From Salibacterium qingdaonense (GTDB lineage: Bacteria > Bacillota > Bacilli > Bacillales > Marinococcaceae): a stretch of 64,000 bases of DNA. The position numbers and the translations under genes were made by a program. Below, piece by piece: positions 16,690 to 24,762 of this stretch. Below the pieces are notes generated by a model. The model made no database searches and was not told the origin of the DNA. It worked only from the letters and a program-made list of their open reading frames with translations. How positions within the stretch are numbered: the stretch's first letter is position 1; each line of letters opens with the position of its first letter. Location: assembly GCF_900114715.1 (NCBI RefSeq), contig NZ_FOTY01000002.1, positions 62,001 through 126,000 of the forward strand. The letters are read 5' to 3'.

Positions 16690-17472
16690 ATGAATCTTTC
16701 ACTCGAAGGAAAAACATACGTCATCATGGGGGTGGCGAATAAACGAAGTATTGCCTGGGGAATCTCGCAAAGCCTTTCCAAAGCCGGCGCGAAACTCATA
16801 TTTACATATGCCGGGGAGAGAATGGAGAAAAATGTGAGACAGCTCGCTGATTCGCTCGACCAGGAAGAAACGATTGTTCTCCCCTGTGATATAACAGATG
16901 ATGCTGAGATTGAAAAAACATTTCAGGATATTAAAGACAAGGTGGGTCACATTGACGGTCTTGCGCACTGCATTGCCTTTGCCAATAAGGAAGAGCTGGA
17001 CGGGGATTATCTGAATACGACCCGCGATGGTTTTATGCTGGCTCACAGCATCAGTTCCTATTCATTGACGGCGGTGGCCAAAGTGATCCGGGATCTGGAC
17101 TTGATGAAAGAAGGCGGGTCCATCGTTACGATGACGTATCTCGGAGGAGAACGGATTGTAAAGAACTATAATGTGATGGGAGTGGCTAAAGCCTCTCTTG
17201 ACGCAAGTGTTCAGTATCTTGCCAACGATCTGGGCAAAGAGAGCATCCGCGTCAATGCCATTTCCGCCGGGCCTATCCGCACCCTTTCTGCCAAAGGCAT
17301 CGGCGGCTTTAACGATGTTCTGCAGGAAATGGAGGAAAAAGCTCCATTAAACAGGCTCGTTACCCAGGAAGAAGTAGGAGACACCGCTCTCTTTTTAATG
17401 AGTGACCTTGCCCGGGGTATTACAGGAGAAACCATTCATGTCGACGCTGGGTACAACAAGGTCGGTTTATAA
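16690..17472 (+). CDS. fabI: Enoyl-[acyl-carrier-protein] reductase FabI (NADH/NADPH)
   Basis: Catalyses the last reductive step of fatty acid elongation. The 260-residue SDR protein has the nucleotide loop MGVANKRSIAWGI and the FabI-type active site Tyr150, Tyr160 and Lys167 (NYNVMGVAKAS). ISAGPIRTLSAKGI is the substrate-binding loop region. AAAGGAG precedes ATG 16690. A TATAAT at 16625-16630 could be its -10. I found no sequence close to the FapR operator that controls fabI in B. subtilis. Monocistronic with a terminator behind. Confidence 0.96.
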   Translation: MNLSLEGKTYVIMGVANKRSIAWGISQSLSKAGAKLIFTYAGERMEKNVRQLADSLDQEETIVLPCDITDDAEIEKTFQDIKDKVGHIDGLAHCIAFANKEELDGDYLNTTRDGFMLAHSISSYSLTAVAKVIRDLDLMKEGGSIVTMTYLGGERIVKNYNVMGVAKASLDASVQYLANDLGKESIRVNAISAGPIRTLSAKGIGGFNDVLQEMEEKAPLNRLVTQEEVGDTALFLMSDLARGITGETIHVDAGYNKVGL

Positions 17473-17487
17473 ACCGTAAAAGAGAAC

Positions 17488-17521
17488 CGCCGGCTCATCC
17501 ATCGGGTGAGCCGTTTTTTTG
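17488..17521 (+). terminator. Terminator after fabI
   Basis: CGGCTCA pairs with TGAGCCG around a 9-nt loop and is followed by seven T residues. Confidence 0.85.
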
Positions 17522-17585
17522 TTGACGATGTCAGAAAACGCAGGTAAGATGATGGACTGAGTAAGATTGGAGATGGGGTTGGTTT

Positions 17586-18419
17586 ATGGAAGTGAAAAAA
17601 GTACTAAATAATAATGTTGTCATCGCCCTTCATTCCGAACTCGATGAAGTCATTTTAACGGGAAAGGGGATAGGGTTCGGAAAAAAAGAAGGAGACCCTG
17701 TGGATGAAAGTGGTGCTGAAAAGTTCTTTGTTCTGAAAAACGAGAAGGAACAGGAACAATATAAACAGCTTTTGATTGAAGTGGATGAATCATTTATCGG
17801 CTGTATGAACGATTGCATGACGATGCTTGAAAATCGTTTCCAGGTCCAGCTGAACGAACATATTCACGTTGCATTGACCGATCATCTGTACTATGCGGTG
17901 CACCGGATAAAACAGGGCATGGAAATACGAAATCCGTTTCTACAGGAGACAGAACTTGCCTATCCGGCGGAATACCAAGCAGCGAGAGACTTGTTGTTTC
18001 ATCTTGAAACGTGTACCGGGATCTCGATGCCCGAAGGTGAGATTGGTTTTGTCGCGCTCCACATTCATACGGCATTGACCCAGCGCCCGCTGCAGGAATT
18101 GAATGAACATACAAGGCTTGTTTCCGGACTTGTAGAACGTATTGAAGAGACACTGCAGGTTTCCATGAATACGAAAAATCTGGATCATCAGCGGCTTCTA
18201 CGCCATCTCCACCAGACATTGGAGCGTATTCAGAAAGAGGACTACGGGGACGAACCGGATTCATTAAAAAATGTATTGAAATACGAATACCCCCTGTGCT
18301 ACAATCTTTCATGGAAGTTGATAAAAATGATGCAGCAAGCATTGAAGACGCCTGTACCGGAAAGTGAAGTTGTGTATTTAACACTTCATTTGCAAAGGCT
18401 TTCAAGAAAACATAAATAA
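17586..18419 (+). CDS. glcT: GlcT, transcription antiterminator of the glucose PTS operon (BglG/SacY family)
   Basis: A 277-residue RNA-binding antiterminator. Residues 1-60 form the CAT RNA-binding domain (KKVLNNNVVIAL, GKGIGFGKKEGD). PRD1 carries candidate phosphorylation histidines His100 and His159/161, PRD2 His207 and His268. In B. subtilis, GlcT is inactivated by PtsG-dependent phosphorylation when glucose is absent and binds a leader RNA to let transcription enter ptsG when glucose is present. Here it is directly upstream of a terminator-like leader and ptsG, consistent with the same circuit. Confidence 0.95.
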   Translation: MEVKKVLNNNVVIALHSELDEVILTGKGIGFGKKEGDPVDESGAEKFFVLKNEKEQEQYKQLLIEVDESFIGCMNDCMTMLENRFQVQLNEHIHVALTDHLYYAVHRIKQGMEIRNPFLQETELAYPAEYQAARDLLFHLETCTGISMPEGEIGFVALHIHTALTQRPLQELNEHTRLVSGLVERIEETLQVSMNTKNLDHQRLLRHLHQTLERIQKEDYGDEPDSLKNVLKYEYPLCYNLSWKLIKMMQQALKTPVPESEVVYLTLHLQRLSRKHK

Positions 18420-18454
18420 ATCTATCCAATCATTTCCGTGTGACTGGTCAAGCA

Positions 18455-18554
18455 GGCATGAGAGAAGTGGCTGGTTCGTTTCTTGAAGATCGGGGATACG
18501 TGTATCGTTCCCGGGTCCAGTGAAACGCACCGCCTGTCTCTCATGCCTTTTTTT
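18455..18554 (+). promoter_or_regulatory. Leader terminator and presumed RAT antitermination site ahead of ptsG
   Basis: GGCATGAGAG (18455-18464) pairs with CTCTCATGCC (18538-18547), followed by seven T residues, forming a terminator in the glcT-ptsG gap. The 73-nt loop contains a smaller hairpin around GATACGTGTATC. GlcT-controlled leaders carry an RNA antiterminator overlapping such a terminator; the exact RAT element is inferred, not recognised by sequence. Confidence 0.6.
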
Positions 18555-18589
18555 ATGCTGCTGTTTCAAACAAAAAGGGAGGAAATACA

Positions 18590-20650
18590 ATGTGGAAAAA
18601 AGCGTTCGGCCTGCTTCAACGTATCGGCCGGTCCTTGATGCTTCCAGTAGCGCTGCTGCCAGCCGCTGGATTAATGCTTGCCATCGGGACGGCAATGCAG
18701 GAAGACAACATGATTGCCATCATGCCGTTTCTCGAATCTGAAATATTTGTTTTCATTTCACAATTGATGATGGATGCGGGTGGAGTCGTTTTTGACAACC
18801 TTGCTGTCTTGTTCGCTGTCGGGGTGGCCATCGGTCTTGCCAATGGGGACGGTGTTGCCGGTCTTGCCGCTCTTATCGGCTTTTTCATCATCAATGTGAC
18901 GATGGGAGTCATTGAAGAGGTAACTCCGGAAATGGCATCGGATAATCCGGCTTTTGCCGAAATACTCGGTGTACCGACGCTGCAGACGGGGGTATTCGGT
19001 GGTATCATTGCCGGAATACTTGGTGCGTTCATGTACAACCGCTATTATAATATTCAATTGCCTCAGTACCTGGGATTCTTTGCAGGAAAGCGATTTGTAC
19101 CGATTGCTACGGCATTTGGAGGTTTGATTATAGGGGCGGCATTAACAGTTGTATGGCCGCCGGTCCAGGGTTTCTTGAACAACATGTCCCATGTCGTAAC
19201 TGAATCGAATACGACGATTTCCGTTTTCATTTTCGGTGTCATTGAACGGGCTTTGATACCGTTTGGGCTGCACCATGTGTTTTATAACCCGTTCTGGTAT
19301 GAATTTGGATCGTACGTTAATGAAGCGGGTCAAACCATTACTGGAGACCAGCAGATCTTCTTTGCACAGTATCAAGACGGAGTGGAAGAATTTACAGCGG
19401 GCACGTTTATGGTAGGACGTTTTCCGTTCATGATGTTTGGCCTTCCGGGTGCTGCGCTTGCGATTTATCACTGTGCAAAAGCAGCCAAGAAAAAATATGT
19501 AGCAGGTATCATGGGATCAGCTGCTTTGACATCGTTTTTGACAGGAATTACAGAGCCGCTTTCGTTCAGCTTTCTATTCGTCGCGCCGGTTCTTTTTGGA
19601 ATCCACGCGATTTTGGCAGGATTTTCGTTTGTGGCGATGCACCTGCTGGACGTTAAAATCGGTCAGACGTTCTCCGGCGGTGTCATCGACTTCTTCCTGT
19701 TCGGTATTATACCGAACACTACACCGTGGTGGCACGTAATCTGGGTCGGATTGATCCTCTTTGTTGTGTATTACGTTATCTTCCGGTTTGCGATTACGAA
19801 GTTCAACTTAATGACACCGGGACGTGAAGATGATGACGAAGATGAGAATGACCAACAATCCGGTTCTTCAAGCGCCGGCGAGCTGCCGTATAATGTACTT
19901 GAAGCTTTTGGCGGTAAAGAGAACCTGGATCATCTTGATGCCTGCATTACAAGACTCCGTATTACCGTTAACGACAAAAGCAGTGTCGACAAAAAACGAC
20001 TGCAAAAACTTGGAGCATCCGGGGTGATGGAAGTCGGCAATAATGTGCAGGCTATCTTCGGCACACAGTCCGACGCGCTGAAATCACAAATGCAGGATAT
20101 TATCGAAGGCCGTGCTCCTGCTGCCCCAACCGACGAATCACCTGAACTCGATCCGCAAAAAGAAGCTGAGCCTGCCGTGCAGATTGGGGAAGATTCCTCT
20201 ATTGTAATAGGTGGTATCGCGGACGGTGAAATTGTGAACATGGAAGACGTGCCGGATGATGTATTCTCAGGAAAAATGATGGGAGACGGTTTCGCCGTGA
20301 AGCCGGAAAACGGAGAGTTTGTCTCCCCGGTCGATGGTACGATTCACAATGTGTTTCCGACAAAACACGCTGTCGGTATAAAGACAGCAGAAGGTCTTGA
20401 AATCCTCGTTCATATCGGGCTTGATACCGTCAACATGAAAGGGGAAGGATTCGATGTGCATGTAGAAGAAGGAGATGAAGTCAAGCAGGGACAGGCTCTT
20501 GTGACTGCCGATCTTCAAAAGATTGAAGAAAATGCAGCTTCAACCATCACACCGATTGTCTTCACCAATCTATCTGAGGGTCAAAGCATTCATATGGAAA
20601 CGAAGGGCTATATGAAAAAGGGAGAGAAACAGACAGCGGAAGTAAAATAA
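18590..20650 (+). CDS. ptsG: PTS glucose transporter EIICBA (PtsG)
   Basis: Takes up and phosphorylates glucose. The 686-residue protein is EIIC-EIIB-EIIA in order. EIIC (about residues 1-410) has multiple membrane spans, ending near TPGREDDDEDEN, an acidic linker. EIIB has the phospho-cysteine Cys452 in DACITRLRI. EIIA has the phospho-histidine His608 in ILVHIGLDTV, with the partner histidine in TKHAVGI. The linker between B and A (around residues 500-540) is acidic and proline-rich. ATG 18590 follows GGGAGG. Expression is presumably set by GlcT antitermination just upstream. Confidence 0.96.
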   Translation: MWKKAFGLLQRIGRSLMLPVALLPAAGLMLAIGTAMQEDNMIAIMPFLESEIFVFISQLMMDAGGVVFDNLAVLFAVGVAIGLANGDGVAGLAALIGFFIINVTMGVIEEVTPEMASDNPAFAEILGVPTLQTGVFGGIIAGILGAFMYNRYYNIQLPQYLGFFAGKRFVPIATAFGGLIIGAALTVVWPPVQGFLNNMSHVVTESNTTISVFIFGVIERALIPFGLHHVFYNPFWYEFGSYVNEAGQTITGDQQIFFAQYQDGVEEFTAGTFMVGRFPFMMFGLPGAALAIYHCAKAAKKKYVAGIMGSAALTSFLTGITEPLSFSFLFVAPVLFGIHAILAGFSFVAMHLLDVKIGQTFSGGVIDFFLFGIIPNTTPWWHVIWVGLILFVVYYVIFRFAITKFNLMTPGREDDDEDENDQQSGSSSAGELPYNVLEAFGGKENLDHLDACITRLRITVNDKSSVDKKRLQKLGASGVMEVGNNVQAIFGTQSDALKSQMQDIIEGRAPAAPTDESPELDPQKEAEPAVQIGEDSSIVIGGIADGEIVNMEDVPDDVFSGKMMGDGFAVKPENGEFVSPVDGTIHNVFPTKHAVGIKTAEGLEILVHIGLDTVNMKGEGFDVHVEEGDEVKQGQALVTADLQKIEENAASTITPIVFTNLSEGQSIHMETKGYMKKGEKQTAEVK

Positions 20651-20767
20651 AAAACAAAACATGGGCATATGTTTGATTCCGGATGAATCTTGAACAAAAG
20701 CCTTCCCTGTGCATACAGCTATGGTGAGAGGCATATCTCAATCTTCCTTGAAAGGGAGGAATAGCTG

Positions 20768-20854
20768 ATGTCCCACGGTTTTAACAACAGTTTCACGCTT
20801 ATCGTTGTTCTGTTCATCCTGCTCGTGATCGTTGGGTCCGCTTACGTTTGCTAG
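20768..20854 (+). CDS. YjcZ-family short sporulation peptide (28 aa)
   Basis: A 28-residue peptide starting MSHGFNNSFTLIVVLF and ending GSAYVC. This is the pattern of the YjcZ/YjcZ-like sporulation protein family: a short polar start, one hydrophobic helix and a C-terminal Cys. ATG 20768 follows AAAGGGAGGAATAGC. A terminator lies 15 bp after the stop, so it is a discrete gene. Family members are made during sporulation; exact function is unknown. It leads into the coat genes cotO and cotZ. Confidence 0.8.
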   Translation: MSHGFNNSFTLIVVLFILLVIVGSAYVC

Positions 20855-20868
20855 AAACGAAGCTGCTC

Positions 20869-20916
20869 AAAAAAAGAGCTCCGGATTCCATTCAAGATGG
20901 ACCGGGGCTCTTTTTT
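20869..20916 (+). terminator. Terminator after the short sporulation peptide gene
   Basis: GAGCTCCGG pairs with CCGGGGCTC (one wobble), flanked by A and T runs. Confidence 0.8.
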
Positions 20917-21043
20917 AATGTCTATATCCATTAAATAAAAAAGATCGAATGAAAAAATGGAACTGTTGCAGGAATGAATAAAAAACACATGCATATAGTG
21001 GAAGTAGGAAAAAGACTTTTGTTTGCAGAGGGGGATGGATGGA

Positions 21044-21508
21044 ATGGAACAGGAAGAGCATGGACAGAAAAAGGAAACCGGGCCGTTATATTACATCGAA
21101 CAACCTGCATTTACCTCATTGTCCGGGCCTGGACAGACCGTTTCCATTAAAAAAAACGCGGGAACGGGAAAACGGAGAAAAAACGGTGTCCGCAAAAACA
21201 ACCGCTCCAAAAAAGCGGAAGAAGAACAAAAGAACGACGATCCCCCTGATGAAGAAGAAATACCGGAGAACCTATTGGAAGTAGAAAGCGACAGCTCCGA
21301 GCAGACAGTCCGGGATCTTCTGCATTATATAGAAACCCTTCCCCACTTTCTTCACCCGGTGGTGGCGTGTGAAACCAATGAACAGTACTTCCATGGAGAT
21401 ATCCTTGACTCCACAAAAGAAAAAATAACATTCAGGGACCGGAGAAGTTTTGAAGAAAACGTCATACAGGTAAAAGATATCGTCCACATGCGTATCATCA
21501 GTCTATAA
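21044..21508 (+). CDS. cotO: Spore coat protein CotO-like
   Basis: A 154-residue protein with LYYIEQPAF near the start, matching the LYI-QP opening of CotO, then a lysine/arginine-rich low-complexity middle (about residues 35-70), an acidic stretch, and a conserved C-terminal domain (HPVVACETNEQYFHGDIL). CotO is needed for outer coat and crust assembly in B. subtilis and lies next to the CotZ/CotY cluster after fabI, the same relative order as here. I start at ATG 21044, nine bases after AGAGGGGG. GCATATAGTG about 50 bp upstream resembles a sigma-K -10 element, a weak observation. Confidence 0.8.
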   Translation: MEQEEHGQKKETGPLYYIEQPAFTSLSGPGQTVSIKKNAGTGKRRKNGVRKNNRSKKAEEEQKNDDPPDEEEIPENLLEVESDSSEQTVRDLLHYIETLPHFLHPVVACETNEQYFHGDILDSTKEKITFRDRRSFEENVIQVKDIVHMRIISL

Positions 21509-21509
21509 A

Positions 21510-21539
21510 AAAATCAGCCGGATTATACCGGCTGATTTT
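21510..21539. terminator. Bidirectional terminator between cotO and cotZ
   Basis: AAAATCAGCCGG pairs with CCGGCTGATTTT around a 6-nt loop, between two convergent genes. Confidence 0.85.
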
Positions 21540-21554
21540 GCGTTTACCCTTACC

Positions 21555-22034
21555 CTATTTGCAGTGGTGATCGATGTCGCCGACAAGATTTGGATCCAAG
21601 CACTGAATCGCGCAGAAGCAATCGAGATCTACTTCGATGCAGTAGCGGGTGCGCTCGAGTTCTTCCACTTCGCATAACGAAGTAGGGTCTACGCAGCACT
21701 TGTTGAATTCCAGTTCACTATCAGGACGAAGAAGAGAGAGGGTAGCGCAGCAGTTGTCCTCATCAATTTTTTCCACACGGAAGAAAGTGGTTTGGAAGCA
21801 GTCGTTTCTGCCTACCGCTCCGACAGAGGAAAAATATTCGCCTGTTTTTGTTTGAAGAAGGAATGGAACTGTATCCAGCCCGTTGTTATTGCCGGCAGGA
21901 CTTAATAAGCTGTCGAAGCATTTGTTACGGCAGTTGCCACCATTGTTGTCAACCTGATCCTGAGCATTCTTGATGGCCGCAACCGCATCGCAGACGCAGC
22001 TGCCTGCAGTCTCATCGTGTTTTCTGCATCCCAT
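21555..22034 (-). CDS. cotZ: Spore coat/crust protein of the CotY/CotZ family
   Basis: A 159-residue cysteine-rich protein (more than ten Cys, including CVCDAV, NKCCVD and DLDCFCAIQC). CotY and CotZ are the cysteine-rich crust proteins that self-assemble into the outermost spore layer and crosslink by disulfides. B. subtilis has both; only one is in this window. I start at ATG 22034 (MGCRKHDETAG) because AAAGGAG is then at a workable distance. Convergent with cotO. Confidence 0.88.
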   Translation of the reverse strand: MGCRKHDETAGSCVCDAVAAIKNAQDQVDNNGGNCRNKCFDSLLSPAGNNNGLDTVPFLLQTKTGEYFSSVGAVGRNDCFQTTFFRVEKIDEDNCCATLSLLRPDSELEFNKCCVDPTSLCEVEELERTRYCIEVDLDCFCAIQCLDPNLVGDIDHHCK

Positions 22035-22228
22035 TACATTCACTCCTTTAGCTGTCTTTTCCTTATCATCATATATCTACAGCCCGCAAATGGTGTATGA
22101 AAATAGAGGATTTTATGATAAATGGGCGTTTTTATTGAAGGAATAAGATTAAAAATATAAATTTCGGGTATATAAAGAATAAAGAAAGCAAAAGATGATG
22201 AGCGGAGTAAAAGCGGAGAGGTGATAAA

Positions 22229-22468
22229 ATGGGTTATATTGCACCTGTGAATAATGAGACCGCCGTGAATTATGAAAGCCGCCGAGCAGAACAGGCACCG
22301 GCAGTACCCAGAGTGGACCGGGTACAGGAAGCCGTCATGACGCAATTTCAGGATAAGAATGAAAGAAATGACATCCATCATTATGAAGAGACAGCCGTCA
22401 TGAATAAACGAAAAGAAATAGAACAGGAACTGTATGGCATTGGAGAACGCCTGGATTTTCAGGCATAA
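22229..22468 (+). CDS. Small conserved-looking protein of unknown function, 79 aa
   Basis: Not recognised. ATG 22229 is preceded by GGAGAGGTGATAAA, a near-perfect ribosome binding site, and a strong terminator starts at the stop codon, so the gene is almost certainly real. The product is hydrophilic, begins MGYIAPVNNETAVNYESRRA and is mostly helical and charged after residue 30 (EETAVMNKRKEIEQEL). No membrane segment, no cysteine. It lies between coat and yjc genes; a sporulation role is possible by location only. Confidence 0.7.
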   Translation: MGYIAPVNNETAVNYESRRAEQAPAVPRVDRVQEAVMTQFQDKNERNDIHHYEETAVMNKRKEIEQELYGIGERLDFQA

Positions 22469-22503
22469 AAAGCAGCTTCAGTTTTTCCTGAAGCTGCTTT
22501 TTA
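22467..22503. terminator. Terminator at the end of the 79-aa gene
   Basis: AAAAAGCAGCTTCAG pairs with CTGAAGCTGCTTTTT; it can also serve the convergent yjcF. Confidence 0.85.
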
Positions 22504-22516
22504 TTTTGGGAAGTGA

Positions 22517-22945
22517 TCATGTCCATGTTTTTTTCATCTCAACGTGGGGCATGCCGGCATCGTAAAACTCCCCGGAAGTAACTGTATAACCGAGTTTTTT
22601 GTAAAAATCAGCTGCGCTGATCTGGGCGTTCAATTTCATACCGGAGGCTCCGTTGTTCTTGGCGGTCTGTTCCATTTTTTCCATAATAGCTCTACCGGTG
22701 CCGGTGGAGCGGTAAGAAGAGAGAACGCAGACACGTTCTGCTTTTCCAACGTTGTCCACAAAACGAAGACGCCCGGCACCGACCGGAAGATGATCATCGT
22801 ACGCCGTGAAGTGGTAACCTGTTTCGTCATATTCATCCATTTCCATCTCTTCGGGCACGTTTTGTTCGTGCACGAATACCTGGAAGCGGACATGGTACGC
22901 ATCCTGCTGTTGTTTGTCATCCTGCACCTGAAATACAGTTATCAT
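22517..22945 (-). CDS. yjcF: GNAT-family N-acetyltransferase, YjcF-like
   Basis: A 142-residue GNAT protein. N-terminal AYHVRFQVFVHEQNVPEEME is the family opening of YjcF/ElaA-type enzymes, and SSYRSTGTGRAIMEKM is the acetyl-CoA pyrophosphate loop. The C-terminal FYKKLGYTVTSGEFYDAG is the usual last strand pair. I start at 22945, nine bases after AAAGGA; an ATG at 22954 overlaps the site. Substrate is unknown. The gene follows the esterase gene directly and is in the same transcript. Confidence 0.85.
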   Translation of the reverse strand: MITVFQVQDDKQQQDAYHVRFQVFVHEQNVPEEMEMDEYDETGYHFTAYDDHLPVGAGRLRFVDNVGKAERVCVLSSYRSTGTGRAIMEKMEQTAKNNGASGMKLNAQISAADFYKKLGYTVTSGEFYDAGMPHVEMKKTWT

Positions 22946-22950
22946 CGGGA

Positions 22951-23682
22951 TCATTCCTTTCCAGTATCATGTTGGAGCATAAAACGTAAAGCCCGGGGCA
23001 GATCTTTTTCCCAAACCGCCCAGTTATGCGCTCCATCCAGTTCATCATAATAGTAATGTCTGTTTTCCTTCCGGAAATGGTGAAACAGCTTTCGGTTTGG
23101 CGTGAGAAAATCAACGATTTTACCGTCTGTTGTATGTACATCTGTTTCCCCGGTTCCTATGGTATGGTAGATGTCAAATGATTTCCAGGCATCATTTTGG
23201 GATATGGTCTGTAAAACATCGTCATTAACAAAAGGAGAATGCATGATAACACGTGCAAATGTGTTCGGATAATGCAGAGCCGTCAGCAGAGAAATGGTTC
23301 CTCCGAGAGAATCACCCATTAATATCCGTCCGTATGGGAGGCCATACGTCGAATACGTCTGTTCCAGAAATGGCAGGAGTTCAGACGCCAGGAACACCAT
23401 ATAATTCCGGACGCTGCTGCCATCAGGATGATACCACTGCCTGCGCTTCATTTTGTCAGGATAGGGGATACCGACTACGATAGTCTGTTCCGCTCCCTGC
23501 TCTATAGATGCTTCTATTTTTCTTCCAATCTTACCGAGTTGAAAATAATCCCGGCCGTCCTGGGTGATGGCCAGGTGGTATGTATATAACGGACTGTAAT
23601 AGGGCGGGAGATAAACAGGAAGTTCAAAAGTATGATCGAGGAGACTGCTGTAAAAGGGTAAAGCTTTCATTGTTCCATTCAA
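22951..23682 (-). CDS. yjcH: Alpha/beta-hydrolase, esterase D / enterochelin-esterase-like (YjcH)
   Basis: A 243-residue esterase. The nucleophile elbow is GDSLGG (Ser125) and the C-terminal catalytic histidine is in LDGAHNWAVWEKDLP. TIVVGIPYPDKMKRRQWY lines the family of putative esterases that includes Fes and YjcH. I start at TTG 23682, nine bases after AAAGGA; the in-frame TTG at 23700 overlaps that site. In B. subtilis yjcG separates yjcH and yjcF; here the two genes touch and yjcG is missing from the spot. Substrate unknown. Confidence 0.85.
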   Translation of the reverse strand: MNGTMKALPFYSSLLDHTFELPVYLPPYYSPLYTYHLAITQDGRDYFQLGKIGRKIEASIEQGAEQTIVVGIPYPDKMKRRQWYHPDGSSVRNYMVFLASELLPFLEQTYSTYGLPYGRILMGDSLGGTISLLTALHYPNTFARVIMHSPFVNDDVLQTISQNDAWKSFDIYHTIGTGETDVHTTDGKIVDFLTPNRKLFHHFRKENRHYYYDELDGAHNWAVWEKDLPRALRFMLQHDTGKE

Positions 23683-23824
23683 GGCAGGGCTTCCTTTCAA
23701 GACATTTTATAGATATAGAGCGTAACACGGGGCAGAACGAAGTTCAACTAAGAGAACCTGTTAAACAGAAATCATACAGCCTTCCTGTGCATATGATAAA
23801 ATTAAAAGTAAGGGGGAATTTAAA

Positions 23825-24376
23825 ATGAAAAAACCCGTAGCAAGCGATGTTGTAGAAAAAGCCGCCCGTGATGCCCTGAAAGAAAGAGGTGTCACGATAG
23901 AAAGCATCGCTGATATTGTATATGAAATGCAGGCGAAATACGCTCCAAACCTGACAATGGACGATTGTTATGAAAGCGCGGATGCTGTTTTAGGCAAGCG
24001 GGAAATCCAGCACGCCATTCTGGTTGGCATTGAACTGGACAAACTGGCTGAAAATAATCAATTGTCCGAGCCGCTTCAAACACTGGTCGATACAGATGAA
24101 GGATTGTTCGGCGTGGATGAGACGATTGCGCTCGGTTCCGTGTTTGGTTTTGGAAGCATTGCCGTGACGACATTCGGCTATCTTGATAAAGAAAAATCCG
24201 GTGTTATTAAAGAGCTTGACGGTAAAGAAAAAGAAGTACACACGTTTCTCGATGATCTTGTAGCAAGTGTTGCTTCCAACGCATCCGCAAGACTGGCTCA
24301 CCGGATGAGAGACCGCGATGAAAGCCAAAGCAATGATAAAATAAAAAAGCGGGAAGATGAAGAACTAATCGGTTAA
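23825..24376 (+). CDS. Phosphatidylglycerophosphatase A-like protein (YutG type)
   Basis: A 183-residue PgpA-domain protein like B. subtilis YutG: RGVTIESIADIVYEMQAKY, NLTMDDCYES and HTFLDDLVASVASNASARL. The LDD...R/H pattern is the conserved acidic core of the domain. It lacks the membrane spans of enterobacterial PgpA, so it is predicted to be soluble. A role in phosphatidylglycerol phosphate dephosphorylation is inferred from the domain only. Ends in an acidic/basic tail. Terminator follows. Confidence 0.82.
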   Translation: MKKPVASDVVEKAARDALKERGVTIESIADIVYEMQAKYAPNLTMDDCYESADAVLGKREIQHAILVGIELDKLAENNQLSEPLQTLVDTDEGLFGVDETIALGSVFGFGSIAVTTFGYLDKEKSGVIKELDGKEKEVHTFLDDLVASVASNASARLAHRMRDRDESQSNDKIKKREDEELIG

Positions 24377-24393
24377 ACAATAGAATAAGATGC

Positions 24394-24424
24394 AAACTGT
24401 CCCTTAAAGGACAGTTTCTTTTTA
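24394..24424 (+). terminator. Terminator after the PgpA-like gene
   Basis: AAACTGTCC pairs with GGACAGTTT around a 6-nt loop, followed by CTTTTT. Confidence 0.8.
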
Positions 24425-24519
24425 GCCGGGGCGAAATAAACGAAAAAAACTTGCTGTATGACGTGATTTTTCCCCGGTAATGGGATAAAATAGAAACGAA
24501 GATCAAAAGAAGGAGCAGG

Positions 24520-24711
24520 ATGTTTGTGAATGCAGCACAACCTCGTTGGATCTATTGGAAAGAAACGTTCCGCTCCAAGTTCCAGGCGGGCTGCCTGAAA
24601 GCCAAACTGGAAGATAACTGGAGCAACGGATATGAACTCGGGCCGCTTGTTGAAATCCGCAAACTAAAGTCAAACAAATACGTCGTCCGCTATACGTTCG
24701 ATGAATCGTAA
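24520..24711 (+). CDS. Small conserved-looking protein of unknown function, 63 aa
   Basis: Not recognised. AAGGAG precedes ATG 24520; GTG 24526 is an alternative start at more usual spacing. The product has an aromatic-rich start (AQPRWIYWKETFRSKF), two basic strands and ends KYVVRYTFDES, like a small beta-rich soluble protein. A strong terminator begins 12 bp after the stop. It stands alone opposite the end of fumC. Confidence 0.6.
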   Translation: MFVNAAQPRWIYWKETFRSKFQAGCLKAKLEDNWSNGYELGPLVEIRKLKSNKYVVRYTFDES

Positions 24712-24723
24712 AGTATGGAAAAT

Positions 24724-24760
24724 AAAAAGCGCTCGGGGAACAGTTCCTCGAGCGCTTTTT
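24724..24760. terminator. Bidirectional terminator before fumC end
   Basis: AAAAAGCGCTCG arm pairs with CGAGCGCTTTTT; it directly abuts the fumC stop codon and serves both convergent genes. Confidence 0.85.
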
Positions 24761-24762
24761 GT

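Noticed and set aside
16560-16690. FapR operator before fabI
   Set aside because: No sequence close to the known ATTAGTAC-type inverted repeat could be found.
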